The position numbers and the translations under genes are program-made. Source: Epiperipatus broadwayi (Eukaryota; Onychophora; Udeonychophora; Euonychophora; Peripatidae). Taken from it: 64,000 nucleotides of DNA. The stretch lies in the NCBI GenBank assembly GCA_028023455.1, contig JAQFVV010013309.1, forward strand, positions 97,756-161,755, written 5' to 3'. Shown one piece after another: positions 22,750 through 34,872 of the stretch; the first letter of the stretch is position 1, and each line of letters opens with the position of its first letter. The notes under the pieces are model-generated. The model was not told the DNA's origin. It made no database searches and saw nothing but the letters and a program-made list of their open reading frames with translations.

Positions 22750-23019
22750 ACTATAACTTTGAAATTTAAAATATGTGTTAAAATATTATTGGTTGAAACT
22801 TATTCATACAGAAAAGTACATAGATTTTTGTTTTACAACACTTTCCCAATTGGTAAATCATTAAATTGCTTAAAGGATGAGTTTAAAAACAATTTTTGGG
22901 TATAAGTGATTAACATAAATAGCATGTTTACCTAAAAATAAATACAGTTGATATAAAAGTAATAACTCAATATTTATGAACATGAAATAAATGAATTCTG
23001 ATTGCATTTGTAATTATAT

Positions 23020-23490
23020 ATTGGATTATTTATATCATTTAAAATTAATTTTGTTTTTAAAAAAATTCAAACTTTATTTAAACTTTTCAAATATATTTAC
23101 CTGTTAACATATCACACAGGTTAGAATATAACACAATATTTTGGTATTATTCTCATTTTTTCTACTAATGTTGCTTGGCCAATGATAGTACTAGCCTTAA
23201 GATTGAACTTTGGACTTTTAGATGAATGAATACTGAATTTAAGGCACCTTAAATTTACTATTCTTGAATCTAAAAGTCTCAAGTTCAATATTCATGCTCA
23301 ACTCTCACTGGTTATGCTTGGAGCGACTGAAGAAGAGAATATTACACTCACAATATTATATGTTATATTCTAATTTGTGAGTTATTACTAATAAATGAAT
23401 GTATTTGAAAAGTTTAAATAAAGTTTGAATTTTCCTAAAGCCATTTTACAATTAATTTTAGATAATGGGAATAGTCCAACATATATTACA
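23020..23490. repeat. Inverted dimer of tRNA-like SINE family T (copy 2)
   Basis: The left half is minus-oriented, from the tail to the GATTGAACTTTGGACTTTTAG head. The right half is plus-oriented, with TCTAAAAGTCTCAAGTTCAA as its B-box region and the tail ending in GATAATGGGAATAGTCCAA near 23,480. The halves meet at the small palindrome AATTTAAGGCACCTTAAATT near 23,237-23,256. Confidence 0.8.
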
Positions 23491-23602
23491 TTTGTTTTAT
23501 TTTTTTATACACAACTACAAACCAAACCCCTATCTACCATAATAACACACACATATATAATATAAAAATAAAATGTCCGTTAATTAAAACAAAATTGTAA
23601 TT

Positions 23603-23866
23603 ATAATAACGGTAACAAACTATTATAAACAATCCTTAAATTCGCAGAAGTACTTTCAGTTAATTTCTTGAACTTGCCTCAACTGCCATTAAAATTCAAA
23701 AAGAAAACATTAAAATAGGAGATTCCTGGAATTTGAATTGATGACGTTTGCTTCCGCTTTGTTTTCTTTTTGAATTTTAATGGCAGTTGAGGCAGGTTCA
23801 AGAAATTAACTGAAAGTACTTCTGCGAATTTAAGGATTGTTTATAATAGTTTGTTACCGTTATTAT
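23603..23866. mobile_element. Fold-back element with 106-bp arms
   Basis: 23,603-23,708 and 23,761-23,866 are inverted complements with a single mismatch seen (in the GAACTTGCC / GGCAGGTTC block), around a 52-base loop. An internal motif, TACTTTCAGTTAATTTCTT, also occurs at the outer ends of the large inverted repeat at 55.3-58.9 kb, linking the two structures. No ORF. Confidence 0.9.
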
Positions 23867-23869
23867 TAT

Positions 23870-24672
23870 TATTTGTATTATATATATATATTATAAATTT
23901 ATGAAGGTTTCACAGTACAATGGTAATACAACTACTTATAATATCTATAATCTATGTTTAATTCCAGGTCGATTAAACTCAAAAAAATTTTTTAATACTA
24001 ACTTAAAATATTTTTTTCAGTTAATTAATATATAAACAAACCAAATCATTAATTTCAGAAAATAATAAATATTTATCTACTTTTAAAACGAATCACTATC
24101 TCATGTTTGGTCAGTAGAAAAATTGATTCTCTATGAAAAAAATATTGGAGAGGCCTGCGTTCTGCGGTGGCATTTTAAAAAGCTTTTTATTCTTTTACTT
24201 TATCCAAAATTCAAAGGTTCAATTATCGTACAAATTATAAGAATTTAATATAAATTATTTTACAAGTTATTTTAAAAAAGCAAAACATTTTTTAATTAAA
24301 ACTTATAATTGTAAGTGTAAAATCAAAGTTAATTAAGTAATGTAGAGAACAGAGAATGAAAAATAAAGTTTTAGGTAAAAATTATGTAATAAACAGTGTG
24401 AATTTTTTCTTGTTTGTTTGCATTATGTAAACGCAAACAGAATGAATATTAAAAAAAAGTTATTAACAATTTTAAATTAATACCACTTTTTTCCTTTAAT
24501 TACTGAAGCATAATGCATTTGCAATGTAAACAACTAAATTTTTTTGTTCTCACTTCTTATAATTAATTCTATTGATTAAATTTTATAGGCAAAATTTTGA
24601 TTTCATTTATAATTTTAAAAGTATGTACTCTTGTGTAATTTCACATGTATTTATATATACGAGTAACACGAG

Positions 24673-24677
<5 letters not shown>
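23870..24677. other. AT-rich intergenic sequence
   Basis: No recognised feature, apart from a (TA)n tract at its right edge. Confidence 0.5.

Positions 24678-24728
<51 letters not shown>
24678..24728. repeat. (TA)n microsatellite
   Basis: Uninterrupted TA tract of about 50 bp. Confidence 0.95.
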
Positions 24729-24730
<2 letters not shown>

Positions 24731-24809
24731 CAACTGTTTTCATGGTTGTGGCTATTGTAACTTTACAAATTATAATTAAATATTTTGTATGAAAATTTAT
24801 GATGATAGC

Positions 24810-25165
24810 CTTTTATTGGTAATTATATGTTGGATTATTTTCAACATCTAGAATTAATTGAAAACATCTTGAGAAAAGATCAAATTTTATTTAAACTTTT
24901 CAAATATATTCAATAATAACACAGATTAGTATATAGCACAATTTTTCGAGTTATATTATTTTCCTCTCTTCTACAGGTGTTTTTGTCACTGGATAGCCCA
25001 GAACCACCTGAAGAAGAGAGGAGAATCATACCATTTGACAACTTGTGTTATATACTAACCTGTGTGCTATTACTAATAGTTAAATGCATTTGACAAGTTT
25101 AAATAAAGTTTGAATTTTTCTAAAAACATTAAAGAATTAATTCTAGAGGAAGGAAATAGTCCAAA
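24810..25165. repeat. Inverted dimer of SINE family T (copy 3), heads deleted
   Basis: The minus-oriented tail half reaches CTACAGGTGTTTTTGTCACTGG and is followed at once by the plus-oriented half from CCAGAACCACCTGAAGAAG to GGAAATAGTCC. The tRNA-like heads are missing on both sides of the junction. Confidence 0.75.
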
Positions 25166-26044
<879 letters not shown>

Positions 26045-26102
26045 AAATGTTAGTTATAGAGCTCACAAAACAAACTCTTAACAAGCTTTGAGAATATCCT
26101 CA

Positions 26103-26142
26103 ACACCAGACCAATTTCTGCATCTACAGTCATCAGTGAGAT
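26103..26142 (-). ncRNA. Hammerhead ribozyme, family 3 (core intact, stems weakened)
   Basis: Minus strand: CTGATGA and GAAA are both intact and GUC is present. Stem I ATCTCA / TGGTGT has one mismatch, and stem II (CTGTAGATGCA) is degraded. Confidence 0.65.
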
Positions 26143-26786
26143 GCCAGGATATTCATTAGATTAAAAATACTAGGACAAGCCCAGCACTTTATCTAATGTA
26201 TAACTATTGAGAAGAAAATCTGAAATTTTAAGACATCCATATGTCTAAAAATCCAACTATCTAACTCAAATAGCCATATGGGACTGAACAAGGTCAGATA
26301 CAGCATATATTAATAGCTTTAGCAATATAAAATCACCAAAGCCTTAATAGCATAAAATGATAAAAAAATCAAGTCAGATGTCATATGACTTAATTTTAAT
26401 AAAGCTCGTATTTACAAATGTTATATATAGAGCTTGCAAAACAAGCTCTTAACAAGCTTTGAGAATATCCTCAACCCCAGTCTGGTTTCTGCATCTATAT
26501 ATAACATTTGTAAATATAAGCTTTATTAAAATTAAGTCATGTGGCATCTGACTTGATTTTTTATCATTTTATTTTTTGCAATTAAGGCTTTGGTGATTTT
26601 ATATTCTAAATCTATTAATATATTGTAAATTTGAACTTTGTTCAGTCTCATGTGGCAATTAGAGATAGATAGCTGGATTTTTAAACATATGGATGTCTGA
26701 AAATTTCAGATTTTTTTCTCAATGGTTTTACATTAGATAATGTGCTGGGCTTGTCCTAGTATTTTTAATCTAATGAATATCTTGGC

Positions 26787-26826
26787 ACATCACTGATGAT
26801 GCTAGATGCAGAAACCAGTTTGGGAT
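26787..26826 (+). ncRNA. Hammerhead ribozyme, family 3 (core and stem II intact)
   Basis: Plus strand: CTGATGA (26,793-26,799), stem II TGC-TAGAT-GCA, GAAA (26,811-26,814), a decayed ACCAGU stem III, GUU triplet. Stem I (ACATCA / TGGGAT) has lost two pairs. Confidence 0.7.
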
Positions 26827-27149
26827 TGAGGATATTTTCAAAGCTCATTAAGAGCTTGTTTTGTGAGCTCTATATATAACATTTTTAAATATGAGCTTTA
26901 TTAAAATTAAGTCATGTGACATCTGACTTGATTTTTTTATCATTTTATTTTATGCTATTAAGGTTTTGGTGATTTTATATTGCTAAAGCTATTAATATAT
27001 GCTGTATCTGAACATGGTTATTTGAGTTAGATAGCTGGATTTTTAGACATATAGATGTCTGAAAATTTCAGATTTTCTTCTCAATAGTTATACATTAGAT
27101 AAAGTGCTGGGCTTGTCCTAGTATTTTTAATCTAATGAAATATCCTGAC

Positions 27150-27189
27150 ACCTCACTGATGTTGCTCGATGCAGAAACTGGTCTGGGGT
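27150..27189 (+). ncRNA. Hammerhead ribozyme, family 3 (CTGATGT)
   Basis: Stem I ACCTCA / TGGGGT is perfect, stem II TGC/GCA with loop TCGAT, GAAA and GUC are present. The last core base is T instead of A, which should abolish activity. Confidence 0.75.
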
Positions 27190-27195
27190 TGAGGA

Positions 27196-27196
<1 letters not shown>

Positions 27197-27241
<45 letters not shown>

Positions 27242-27242
27242 A
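27197..27242. repeat. (CT)n(TA)n compound microsatellite inside an array monomer
   Basis: CTCTCT... followed by TATATA..., repeated at about 27,573-27,612 in the next monomer, at the same place in the unit. Confidence 0.9.
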
Positions 27243-27527
27243 CATTTATAAATACAAGCTTTATTAAAATTAAGTCATGTGACATCTGACTTGATTTTTT
27301 TATCATTTTATTTTATGCTATTAAGGCTTTGGTGATTTTATATTGCTAAAGCTATTAATATATGCTATATCTGAACTTAGTTCAATACCATATGGTTATT
27401 TGAGTTAGATAGCTGTATTTTTAGACATATAGATGTCTGAAAATTTCAGATTTTCTTCTCAATAGTTATACATTAGATAAAGTGCTGGGCTTGTCCTAGT
27501 ATTTTTAATCTAATAAAATATCCTGAC

Positions 27528-27567
27528 ACCTCACTGATGTTGCTCGATGCAGAAACTGGTCTGGGGT
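27528..27567 (+). ncRNA. Hammerhead ribozyme, family 3 (CTGATGT), second tandem copy
   Basis: Identical in the motif to the preceding copy, including the A9-to-T change and the TCGAT loop. The two monomers therefore share a recent ancestor or were duplicated after the mutation. Confidence 0.75.
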
Positions 27568-27573
27568 TGAGGA

Positions 27574-27613
<40 letters not shown>

Positions 27614-27689
27614 ACATTTATAAATACAAGCTTTATTAAAATTAAGTCATGTGACATCTGACTTGATTTTTTATCATTTTAAAATTTGT

Positions 27690-28370
27690 AAATAAATTAT
27701 ACAATAGCTCAGAAGTTGCTTTTCTGTCTTAGAGTGGTATACACAATTAAATACATTAATAAAATTTACTCTCAAACCAAGATAGAGACATTGAAAAGAT
27801 AAGAGTGACCATCTTATCTTTGTGCCAGAAATTCACTTATATAGGCCAATATAAAGCAATTTGTAATGAGGGCGTGAAGTTAAGATAGCCACTTTTCTTT
27901 TTTCAAAGTCTTTATTTTGAGTTTGGGTTTGATAGTATCCTTCATATTCAACAAAACTTCTTTGATGTATTAAAACAATATTACAGCATATGTGTATAGA
28001 GTAGAAATCCCTTCTGATGAAAAAAATAGTAATAAAGAACAAAAACATGTAGTTTTTATGATAATAAGAACATCTGAAATTTCAAATATTTTATACAACA
28101 TGAAAAGGTAATTAAATCTTTGAAGAAAAAGAAGCTTCTGAAAATAAAGAAGTTATTACAGATATTTTAAAAAAAGTAAATAAAATAAAATTAAAATAGT
28201 TATTAAAGTTATATACCAAACATCTTGGTGGTAAATATCTACCAAATAATTAGAAGAATAGAATATCAAAATTGGTAATTAATAAATGACCCTCATCCCC
28301 CAAAAATTACAACTTACAGACTTATTCTTCTTCTATAAATATTATTCAAGATCTTTACTAATCATCACAA
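27690..28370. other. AT-rich intergenic sequence
   Basis: No recognised feature. Confidence 0.5.

Positions 28371-28375
<5 letters not shown>

Positions 28376-28438
<63 letters not shown>
28376..28438. repeat. (TA)n microsatellite
   Basis: Uninterrupted TA tract of about 60 bp. Confidence 0.95.
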
Positions 28439-28442
<4 letters not shown>

Positions 28443-28789
28443 TTGGATTCAAATCAACCCCCCTACCCTAAAAAAAATAACAAGTTAGATTTAAAAGTGA
28501 TTATAGTTTAGGAAAGGAAATGATACCCAAACATTAAAAGAAGCTTGAAAAATGGCTCAATGAATATGACATGCAAATTACAAAAAAAACATTTAATTGT
28601 ATAATTACTTTAATGATGATTAATATTTTCTAATAAGACATTCAGGATATTGAAACATAAGGTCACTATTAATTAAAATGGATAGAAGTGTAAAGACAGA
28701 AAACTTTTTTTTTTTTTATCTCTAAAACAATTTACAGCAATTTGTGGAAAATATGTTTGTGATTTTAATAGGAATATAATAAAATTAAT

Positions 28790-29060
28790 AATAATTATTT
28801 AAATAATGTAGATTTTGGAAATAAATATGAGATTATCACAAATAATGTTTCACAGCTTAAAGAATTGTTATAAGAACTATCAGATGAAAATAAAAATATA
28901 AAACTAAAGATAAATGTTAAAAAAGACTAAAGTCTTTCAGGTAGAAGAACATAAAGATTGAAAATAATGAATTGAAAAAATAATGACTATAAAATTTTGA
29001 TCAGATTATTAATACTCAAAAAGATAATAGATTACATTAATCATAGAACTAGATATGAAT
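28790..29060 (+). pseudogene. RTE reverse transcriptase fragment (same family as 11.3-14.2 kb)
   Basis: The translation shows DFGNKYEIITNNVSQLKELL then LSDENKNIKLKINVKK, aligning with the segment DFADDVVVFANNASELQEML / LSDESRKVGLKINVKK of the near-intact RTE; the catalytic ADD is lost. It continues, after an insertion, at 29,650-30,020. Confidence 0.75.
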
Positions 29061-29084
29061 GAAATTCTTTTGATAAATATAGCT

Positions 29085-29645
29085 GAAGAGAGCTTGAAAA
29101 TCTGTGTTCAAGTCCTTTTATGGTTACACCTAAATTCCAAGTATATAAGTTATACTTGTATTCAATCAAATATTAGAAGTCAGACTGTTTTCTGCCCATC
29201 CCTCTTCTATGTATTTAAATGGATAAAATCCTATGCACAAGGAGTTAGAATGACTTAAAGTCAATATAGAAATGACAATAATGTTGGCATGAAGAAGAGA
29301 TTTCCATGGCCTTTTATCAGATTTTCAATAATATGGATGACTGAAAAGTTGGGGGGGGGGTGGAGTATATTGAAGTCTGTCCATTAAAGTTTGAAGATTT
29401 TATATCTTAATATAATCTGAGCACTGGTTATATATGTGTGTGGGGGAGATAATCTTGAACAACCAATGAGTGCTGGTTTAGCACAAAATATATATATTGG
29501 AGATCATTTAACTTTTTCACATATGTGTGGTCATGTGTATCAGTTGTAAGAGATAGAATAGTTTAAGAGAGCTTGAAAGTCTATGTTCAAGTTTCTTATG
29601 GTTATATTTAAACTCCAAGTATATAAATTATACTTGTATTCAGTC
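29085..29645 (+). repeat. Hammerhead family 2 / tRNA-like module, copy c (partial dimer)
   Basis: A B-box end (GAGAGCTTGAAAATCTGTG... at 29,085-29,185) is followed by a longer unit ending in the same sequence (GAGAGCTTGAAAGTCTATG at about 29,568-29,640, then TAAATTATACTTGTATTCAG). So at least 1.3 units lie in tandem, inserted in an RTE fragment. A G-homopolymer (29,351-29,360) replaces part of the usual GTTGGAGGTTGG block. Confidence 0.75.
29462..29502 (+). ncRNA. Hammerhead ribozyme motif, family 2 copy c (decayed)
   Basis: ACCAA is joined to TGA (CTGA lost from the core). Stem II GTGCT-GGTTT-AGCAC is perfect, followed by AAAA instead of GAAA, then UA-rich stem III and TTGGA. Non-functional. 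Confidence 0.55.
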
Positions 29646-29649
29646 AAAT

Positions 29650-30020
29650 ATTACTACTTACATAGAATATAAGAGTTGAACACTTAATTATAGAGCAATA
29701 GAAAGACTTCATGCCAATCAGCAAAGTATGGAGAGATGAATGTTGAGAGCAACAAAAAGAAACTGAAAGTAAAATACATGGGTAAAAAACACAAATAATA
29801 TTGATATAATTAAATATTGAATGGAGTTGGACTGAATATATCACTCAAAAAATATTGGGCAGAGAATTGAAGTTTTAACCTGGATCACAAAAAATTGAAA
29901 AAGACCATAGTAAAAATCATTTATGAAGTGTATGATTGAGATAAAGATATTTACTTGAGTTATTTAGAAAAAAAGCTATGGATTGGATAAAGTTTATTAA
30001 ATTTGGATAAAAATTAATTT
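29650..30020 (+). pseudogene. RTE C-terminal fragment, continuation after insertion
   Basis: Decayed frames match YGYETWILNRRAIERL, QRSMERCML, NTWVKxT and the ITKNxKRP blocks of the RTE tail, in order. Together with 28,790-29,060 it is one RTE copy split by the family 2 insertion. Confidence 0.7.
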
Positions 30021-31035
30021 TGCAATGTATTCATATGACGGAAAATGATTCAAAATATATATTGATCTGTGTGTGTGTGTGCAAATAAATAGAATAGTGA
30101 TATTATAATCAATAATAATAATAATAGAAATGATTTGAAGACAGCATTTATAACAATGAGATTTACATTGTAAAGTAATTTTTATTTACATAATCTTTAT
30201 ATTCAAACATTTTATTTCTTGAAGTTAATAAAAGTAATAATGTTTTAGTTAGTATACATATATGTATATAAATAAAATCTGAGATGCGTGCACATGTATA
30301 TTTTTAAGTTACTTCAATATTTATTTTTAAATAAATTTTATTTAATTCTCAATTTAAAAAATGCAATCTTAAATAAAGCAAAAGATAGGAAAAGTATGAT
30401 ATTCAAATTTAAAATAGCTTTAATTTCAGACAAAATTATTAATCACATGATCAAATTTCTCCAGAGGTATGAAGTCACTTGACATAAAAATTCACTTGGT
30501 ACAAAAATTTTATTTGGAACTTAAATTATTAATATAAATTGCACCAATGTCAAAATGATTATAAATTATTATTTAAATTGTAAAAGTATTGCTGTTGTTT
30601 TTATGAAGTATTAATATAATGAATAAAAATGGTATATTTTATGAAAAAATAAAATATAGAAGAAATGAATTAATTATCTTTTCAATTGCATTATATAACA
30701 TCGTAAGGCAGAGAAAATTATTTTTTATTCATTTTTAAGAAGATAAAATAGCAAATATTATTTAAAGTAGCCATTTATAAAAATAAAATATTTTATATCT
30801 TATTGTAAAGATAACTCAATAGATTATGAATACAAATTTTCAAAAATAGAATTACTGCATTGTGAAAATCAAAAGGTATTAATTAATAATGGATGCTAAT
30901 ATGGTATATAATTTAGTCACTTGAGGGAGCTATTTAGTAGTTTGCAAAGAGTGAAAGCAAAATTTAGTTGATAGAAAATAAAATTCCCACATTTATTAGT
31001 GAATATGTCACTATATATTTATATAGTTTATATTG
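30021..31035. other. AT-rich intergenic sequence
   Basis: No recognised feature; the short GT run near 30,069-30,081 is a microsatellite seed. Confidence 0.5.
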
Positions 31036-31039
31036 GGTT

Positions 31040-31202
31040 TCAAAAAATTGTAAAAAGACCTAAAAAGGTAGCCACATGTGAGATGGATGGATGAACGAAG
31101 AAAGTGATGTGGAGAAGAGAGGCTAGAGACTGGAGATGAATTGAACTTGAAGAGACCTCCATCTTGCAGTGGGTTTATAAAAGTTTAAAATGATGATGAT
31201 GT
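31040..31202 (+). pseudogene. RTE 3'-terminal fragment
   Basis: Frames show KIVKRPKK, a degraded RWMDE block, WRREARDWR and ETSILQW, ending in the ATGATGATG tail that closes the near-intact RTE. It may be the 3' end of the copy above. Confidence 0.75.
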
Positions 31203-31654
31203 TTTGACTATAAGAATATATTAAATAAAATCAAAAAATAATATATTTTATTTAAAAAGAAATAACCATTAGTTAACAAAAAATTACTTCATGACAAAAT
31301 TTACCCAGAAATGAAAATACATAAAAAAATCTTCGCATTTATTTTTAAATTTACATGTGCATTTATTCTTAAATTTATTTTGAATTTGCTATTAAATAAT
31401 ATGAAAAATCTTACAGTTTGCAATAAAAATATGTAATAAATAAAATATTGTCATATGCTAAATATATAAGAAATTCAGCAATAAATGCAGACATTTGTTA
31501 TAAATTTGTATTTTGGTATACATTTTATTTGTTATTCATGCATTTTTTTATTAAATAGTAGATATAGTTTTGGTAAGTAATTTTGTTTTTATTGCTAAAT
31601 ATTTTACTTTCTTTAATATTTTTCTATAAGTAAGTTATTTAAGCAAGTATAAAT

Positions 31655-31988
31655 GTAGGGGATTTGAACTCAGACTTTCAAGCCACTTCACTATTCACAC
31701 TATCTCATACTACTGATACACATGATTACACACATACAGAAAAGATAAATAATCACCAATATACATATTTTGTGCTAAACCAGCACTCATCAGTTGATCC
31801 AGATTACCATCTCTCATATATACAATCAATGCTCAGTTTATAATAAGACAGCAAATCCTTTAATGGACAGGCTTCAACCAACTTCAACCTCCAACTCTTC
31901 AGCCATCCATACCATTGAAAATCTGGTAATAGAATTCCCAAATCCCATGCTGATGCTGATTTCTTATCTTATTATAAACTGATCATTG

Positions 31989-31990
<2 letters not shown>
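31655..31990 (-). repeat. Hammerhead family 2 / tRNA-like module, copy d
   Basis: Minus-oriented copy: GATTTGAACTCAGACTTTC (complement of the B-box region) at about 31,661, the hammerhead motif, then the AATGGACAGGCTTCAACC and CCATTGAAAATCTGG blocks. It lies directly against the (TA)n tract that precedes the LTR element. Confidence 0.8.
31756..31799 (-). ncRNA. Hammerhead ribozyme motif, family 2 copy d (only G12 altered in the core)
   Basis: Minus strand: ATCAA, CTGATGA, stem II GTGCT-GGTTT-AGCAC (five perfect pairs), AAAA where GAAA is required, UA-UG-UA minimal stem III, AUA triplet, TTGGT. One stem I pair is reduced to a mismatch. Confidence 0.65.

Positions 31991-31991
<1 letters not shown>

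Positions 31992-32053
<62 letters not shown>
31992..32053. repeat. (TA)n microsatellite flanking the 5' LTR
   Basis: Uninterrupted TA tract which runs into the first bases of the 5' LTR; the 3' LTR is also followed by TA repeats. Confidence 0.95.
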
Positions 32054-32055
<2 letters not shown>

Positions 32056-33828
32056 CGATGATCACACATACTGCGTTCACACACACACACACATATTTAA
32101 AATTAAGTATTATTAAATATTATAGTTTTTTTAAAATATACAAATAAGTAAAAGAATTAAAACCAACTAAGAAAGGAATGTCTTAATTACTATAATGAGA
32201 TAAAGAGAGGGATATGTTTTTGGAAAGAATAGAAATATTAAAGTTAGAAATATCAGAATCATATGTTTAGTTTAAGATTAAAAATGAAAAAAGGAAATAT
32301 AAATAAAATGGGAACTCAAATGATTTAAAAGATGATAATTGGGGTTTTTTAAATAAAAATATAAGTAAAATTTAGAATATGACAAAAGATAAAGATCTGT
32401 TCTTAAAATTACACATTTTGATGAAATGAAATGCATATGTGAATGTATGTATAAAGAGGGAAAGGATTTGTTGCCTGTTAAAATGAGAATAGTTTTATTA
32501 AAAAAATAATTGATAAATGAATGTAAACACTATGTTATAAAATCATATGAAATTAAAAGAAATTTTGTATAAGTTGTAGAAAAACATTTTAAAGTTAAAG
32601 GTGTGAAAGAAAACCCACAAACAAGAGATCAAGATAAGAAAACTACTTGGAAAAAAAGAAAAGACATTAATTAATAGAGAGTTCATGTGGAGACTTTGGT
32701 GAAAGCATTGGTTTTGAGAGGAAGGAGAGATTAGAACTTAGTGGAAAGCATACATTTTCAAAGAAAAAAAAAGAAAGCAGAGTAAAGGACATCTTCGTAG
32801 AATACTGACAAACTGTATGAACATGAAACTAATCTTCTACAGAAGTGAATCGTCAATGATGTGTGGCTAAAGGCCATGACAGTCACTGGTCAATCCAAAC
32901 CCATCGTCACCTCACCATGAAACAACTGCCAGTGTATCACCTGCCTGATGATCCACCTGCCATGCCATTAACACCCTAATATTGTGAGGTCACTACATAT
33001 AGAAGTAGGGATTCCACAAACCAAATCAAAGCTGAAGAATGGCCATCTCTACTTAAAAAAGTGGAGGAATTCTACATGACAGTCAGCAGGACACTATTTA
33101 ATGTCAAAGAAGAAGAAAATTTAGGTAAAGTAAATAACAGACAAATATATAACATGTGTGCACATTAAAAGCAATTGCAATTCCAGATATTAATAAGATA
33201 GACATTAATTAGACTTTTTAATAATACTTGGAATGAAAATGGATAATTTATTTCAATAGATTAAAGACATTTATAGAATTTAACACATACACCTAATTGT
33301 AGTATTATATTTAAATGATTTTATTGTATGTAAATATTTCATGTAATTTCTTTTTTGTTATTATATTATTATAATAAATGTTTCATTAATTATTTTATCT
33401 GTATCGTCTCGTTTTTTCACCCTTCCAAATAGTTTAACATACCCGGAGAGTTTGATCATAATTATTACTCCATTTGAGTACTAAGTAACACATGAGGTTA
33501 GTGGTACAGCATTACTAATCCCAATAAAATTTATAATTTAACCAAGCATTGTAATTCTTTAACAACTACAGCAGTCAAGAGACATCTGATTGGGAAAGAT
33601 AACATTGCGGCAATATTCGTATGGTCACAGGTTCGATCAGGTATAGACATGAATTCATTTATATCTATATGTTCTTTTTTCTTGCAATAAGAAGGTGCAT
33701 GGTTTAAATTTAAGTATCTTCTCTCAATAAGCAATTCATTACATTTTTGGGGACCTGTGTGGGATGTTTTAAAATCTTGAAAGTCATCGCTAAACTTCGC
33801 CTCCTCCATAATCTCACATTCCATTACA
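32054..33828 (+). repeat. 5' LTR
   Basis: Colinear with 37,118-38,966. The first bases (TGTAATATGATG in the 3' LTR) are eroded into the (TA)n tract. It lacks about 46 bp present at 37,278-37,335 in the 3' LTR. It ends in CCATTACA. Confidence 0.85.
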
Positions 33829-33831
33829 TTT

Positions 33832-33849
33832 TAGGGGCCAGTCCAGGAT
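33832..33849 (+). promoter_or_regulatory. Candidate tRNA primer-binding site (proline-type)
   Basis: TAGGGGCCAGTCCAGGAT lies three bases after the LTR end and resembles the proline-tRNA primer site used by many retroviruses (about 14 of 18 positions by eye). A related sequence also lies inside each LTR, 80-90 bp upstream (33,748-33,765 and 38,885-38,902). Confidence 0.65.
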
Positions 33850-34872
33850 ATCTGTTGATGTACAATTGGTAATCACATGTTGGGTAAATTTTATAAATAA
33901 AGTAAACATTAAGAAAAAAAAAAGAAATATATATAAAATTAGTTTAATAACTCAGAGTGATGAGGAGCGGAGATAAGGGGGATAAAATGTTTCTGCACTT
34001 TATAATACTTAATATATGTATTTTTATGTCAAATGTGTAGAAAGGAGAGAAAGAAGGAAGAAGGAAAATTATAATATCAAGAAGTCTTTTGAAGTATGTT
34101 GTGACATATCTAACTTAAGAAAAGAATTATTCAAATATATAATTGTAGAGATCAAAGATATATTATCCAGATGTAATTGCTGTTAAAGAAATATAAAGTA
34201 GTTAAGTCAAACAGAATTAAGAAGGTTTGAGGAAGGTTTTATCTATAAATAATAAATTGATCAATAAGGTACAGACTTAGTGTGTGTGCAATGAAGTGAA
34301 AATATATATGTATGATTTTAAAATAGTCGTGGCAATAAAGTGATTGATAAATTACAAACATAGTGTGTGTAGCAAAGGATGTTAGTTAAGTTGAAGAAAT
34401 ATATGTGTATGTTTTTTAAAATAGCCATGACCATAAAGTGATCAAGAAATTATAAACATAGTATTAAAAAATATATCAGAAATGCACATTGTTTGAAATA
34501 CAGGCAAAATAAAATGAATTTATATATATATATATTATTAATGATATATATATATATATATTGTTAACAGAGGGGAATAAATATAGTGTTTAAGTTGAGT
34601 TAAGTTAGAATAAAAAACATTTAAGTGCATCATATAGTGAAGTAGAATAGTTAAAAGTTTATATACATAGTGGTGTAGAGGGGAGTCATCACCATATAGC
34701 AGGCAGTTAAAATGAATCTAAGGCAGGTAGGCAAATGGTGAACTGAAGCAAGGGTGTTTGGATTGGCTAGTGTTCTAAATGCCAATAATCATAAAATAAA
34801 TAATCAAAATACCAAATCGCACTAGAAATAAATAAAAGAGATAATCTGTAGAGAAGAAGGTCCCAAACTAAA
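33850..34872 (+). other. Untranslated leader of the LTR element
   Basis: Purine-rich, no long frame. It contains two related segments near 34,280-34,330 and 34,365-34,450 (TAAAATAG with CATGACCATAAAGTGAT-type blocks), a small internal duplication, and (TA)n near 34,517-34,561. Confidence 0.5.

Larger units (their letters stand above)
26045..27680. repeat. Hammerhead family 3 array (retrozyme-like), inverted then tandem
   Basis: A minus-oriented stretch (26,045 to about 26,496, more than one monomer) meets a plus-oriented tandem array (about 26,496-27,680). The CTTTATTAAAATTAAG block recurs at about 26,521, 26,896, 27,259 and 27,631, giving monomers of about 375, 363 and 372 bp. Each complete monomer has the block GTGCTGGGCTTGTCCTAGTA followed by a hammerhead motif. 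In the last two monomers the segment after the ribozyme has been replaced by (CT)n(TA)n. There is no ORF of any size, as expected for a non-coding circular-RNA-type retroelement. Confidence 0.85.

Noticed and set aside
22563-22769. 68-codon open frame of Tyr/Ile repeats
   Set aside because: It is the translation of an (ATT)n microsatellite.
24572-24760. Open frames over (TA)n tracts (also near 28,286 and 40,941)
   Set aside because: Ile-Tyr repeats from TA microsatellites; no flanking protein motif.
33531-33824. 97-codon minus-strand open frame in the 5' LTR
   Set aside because: Lies in the LTR end and is broken in the 3' LTR; no protein family recognised.
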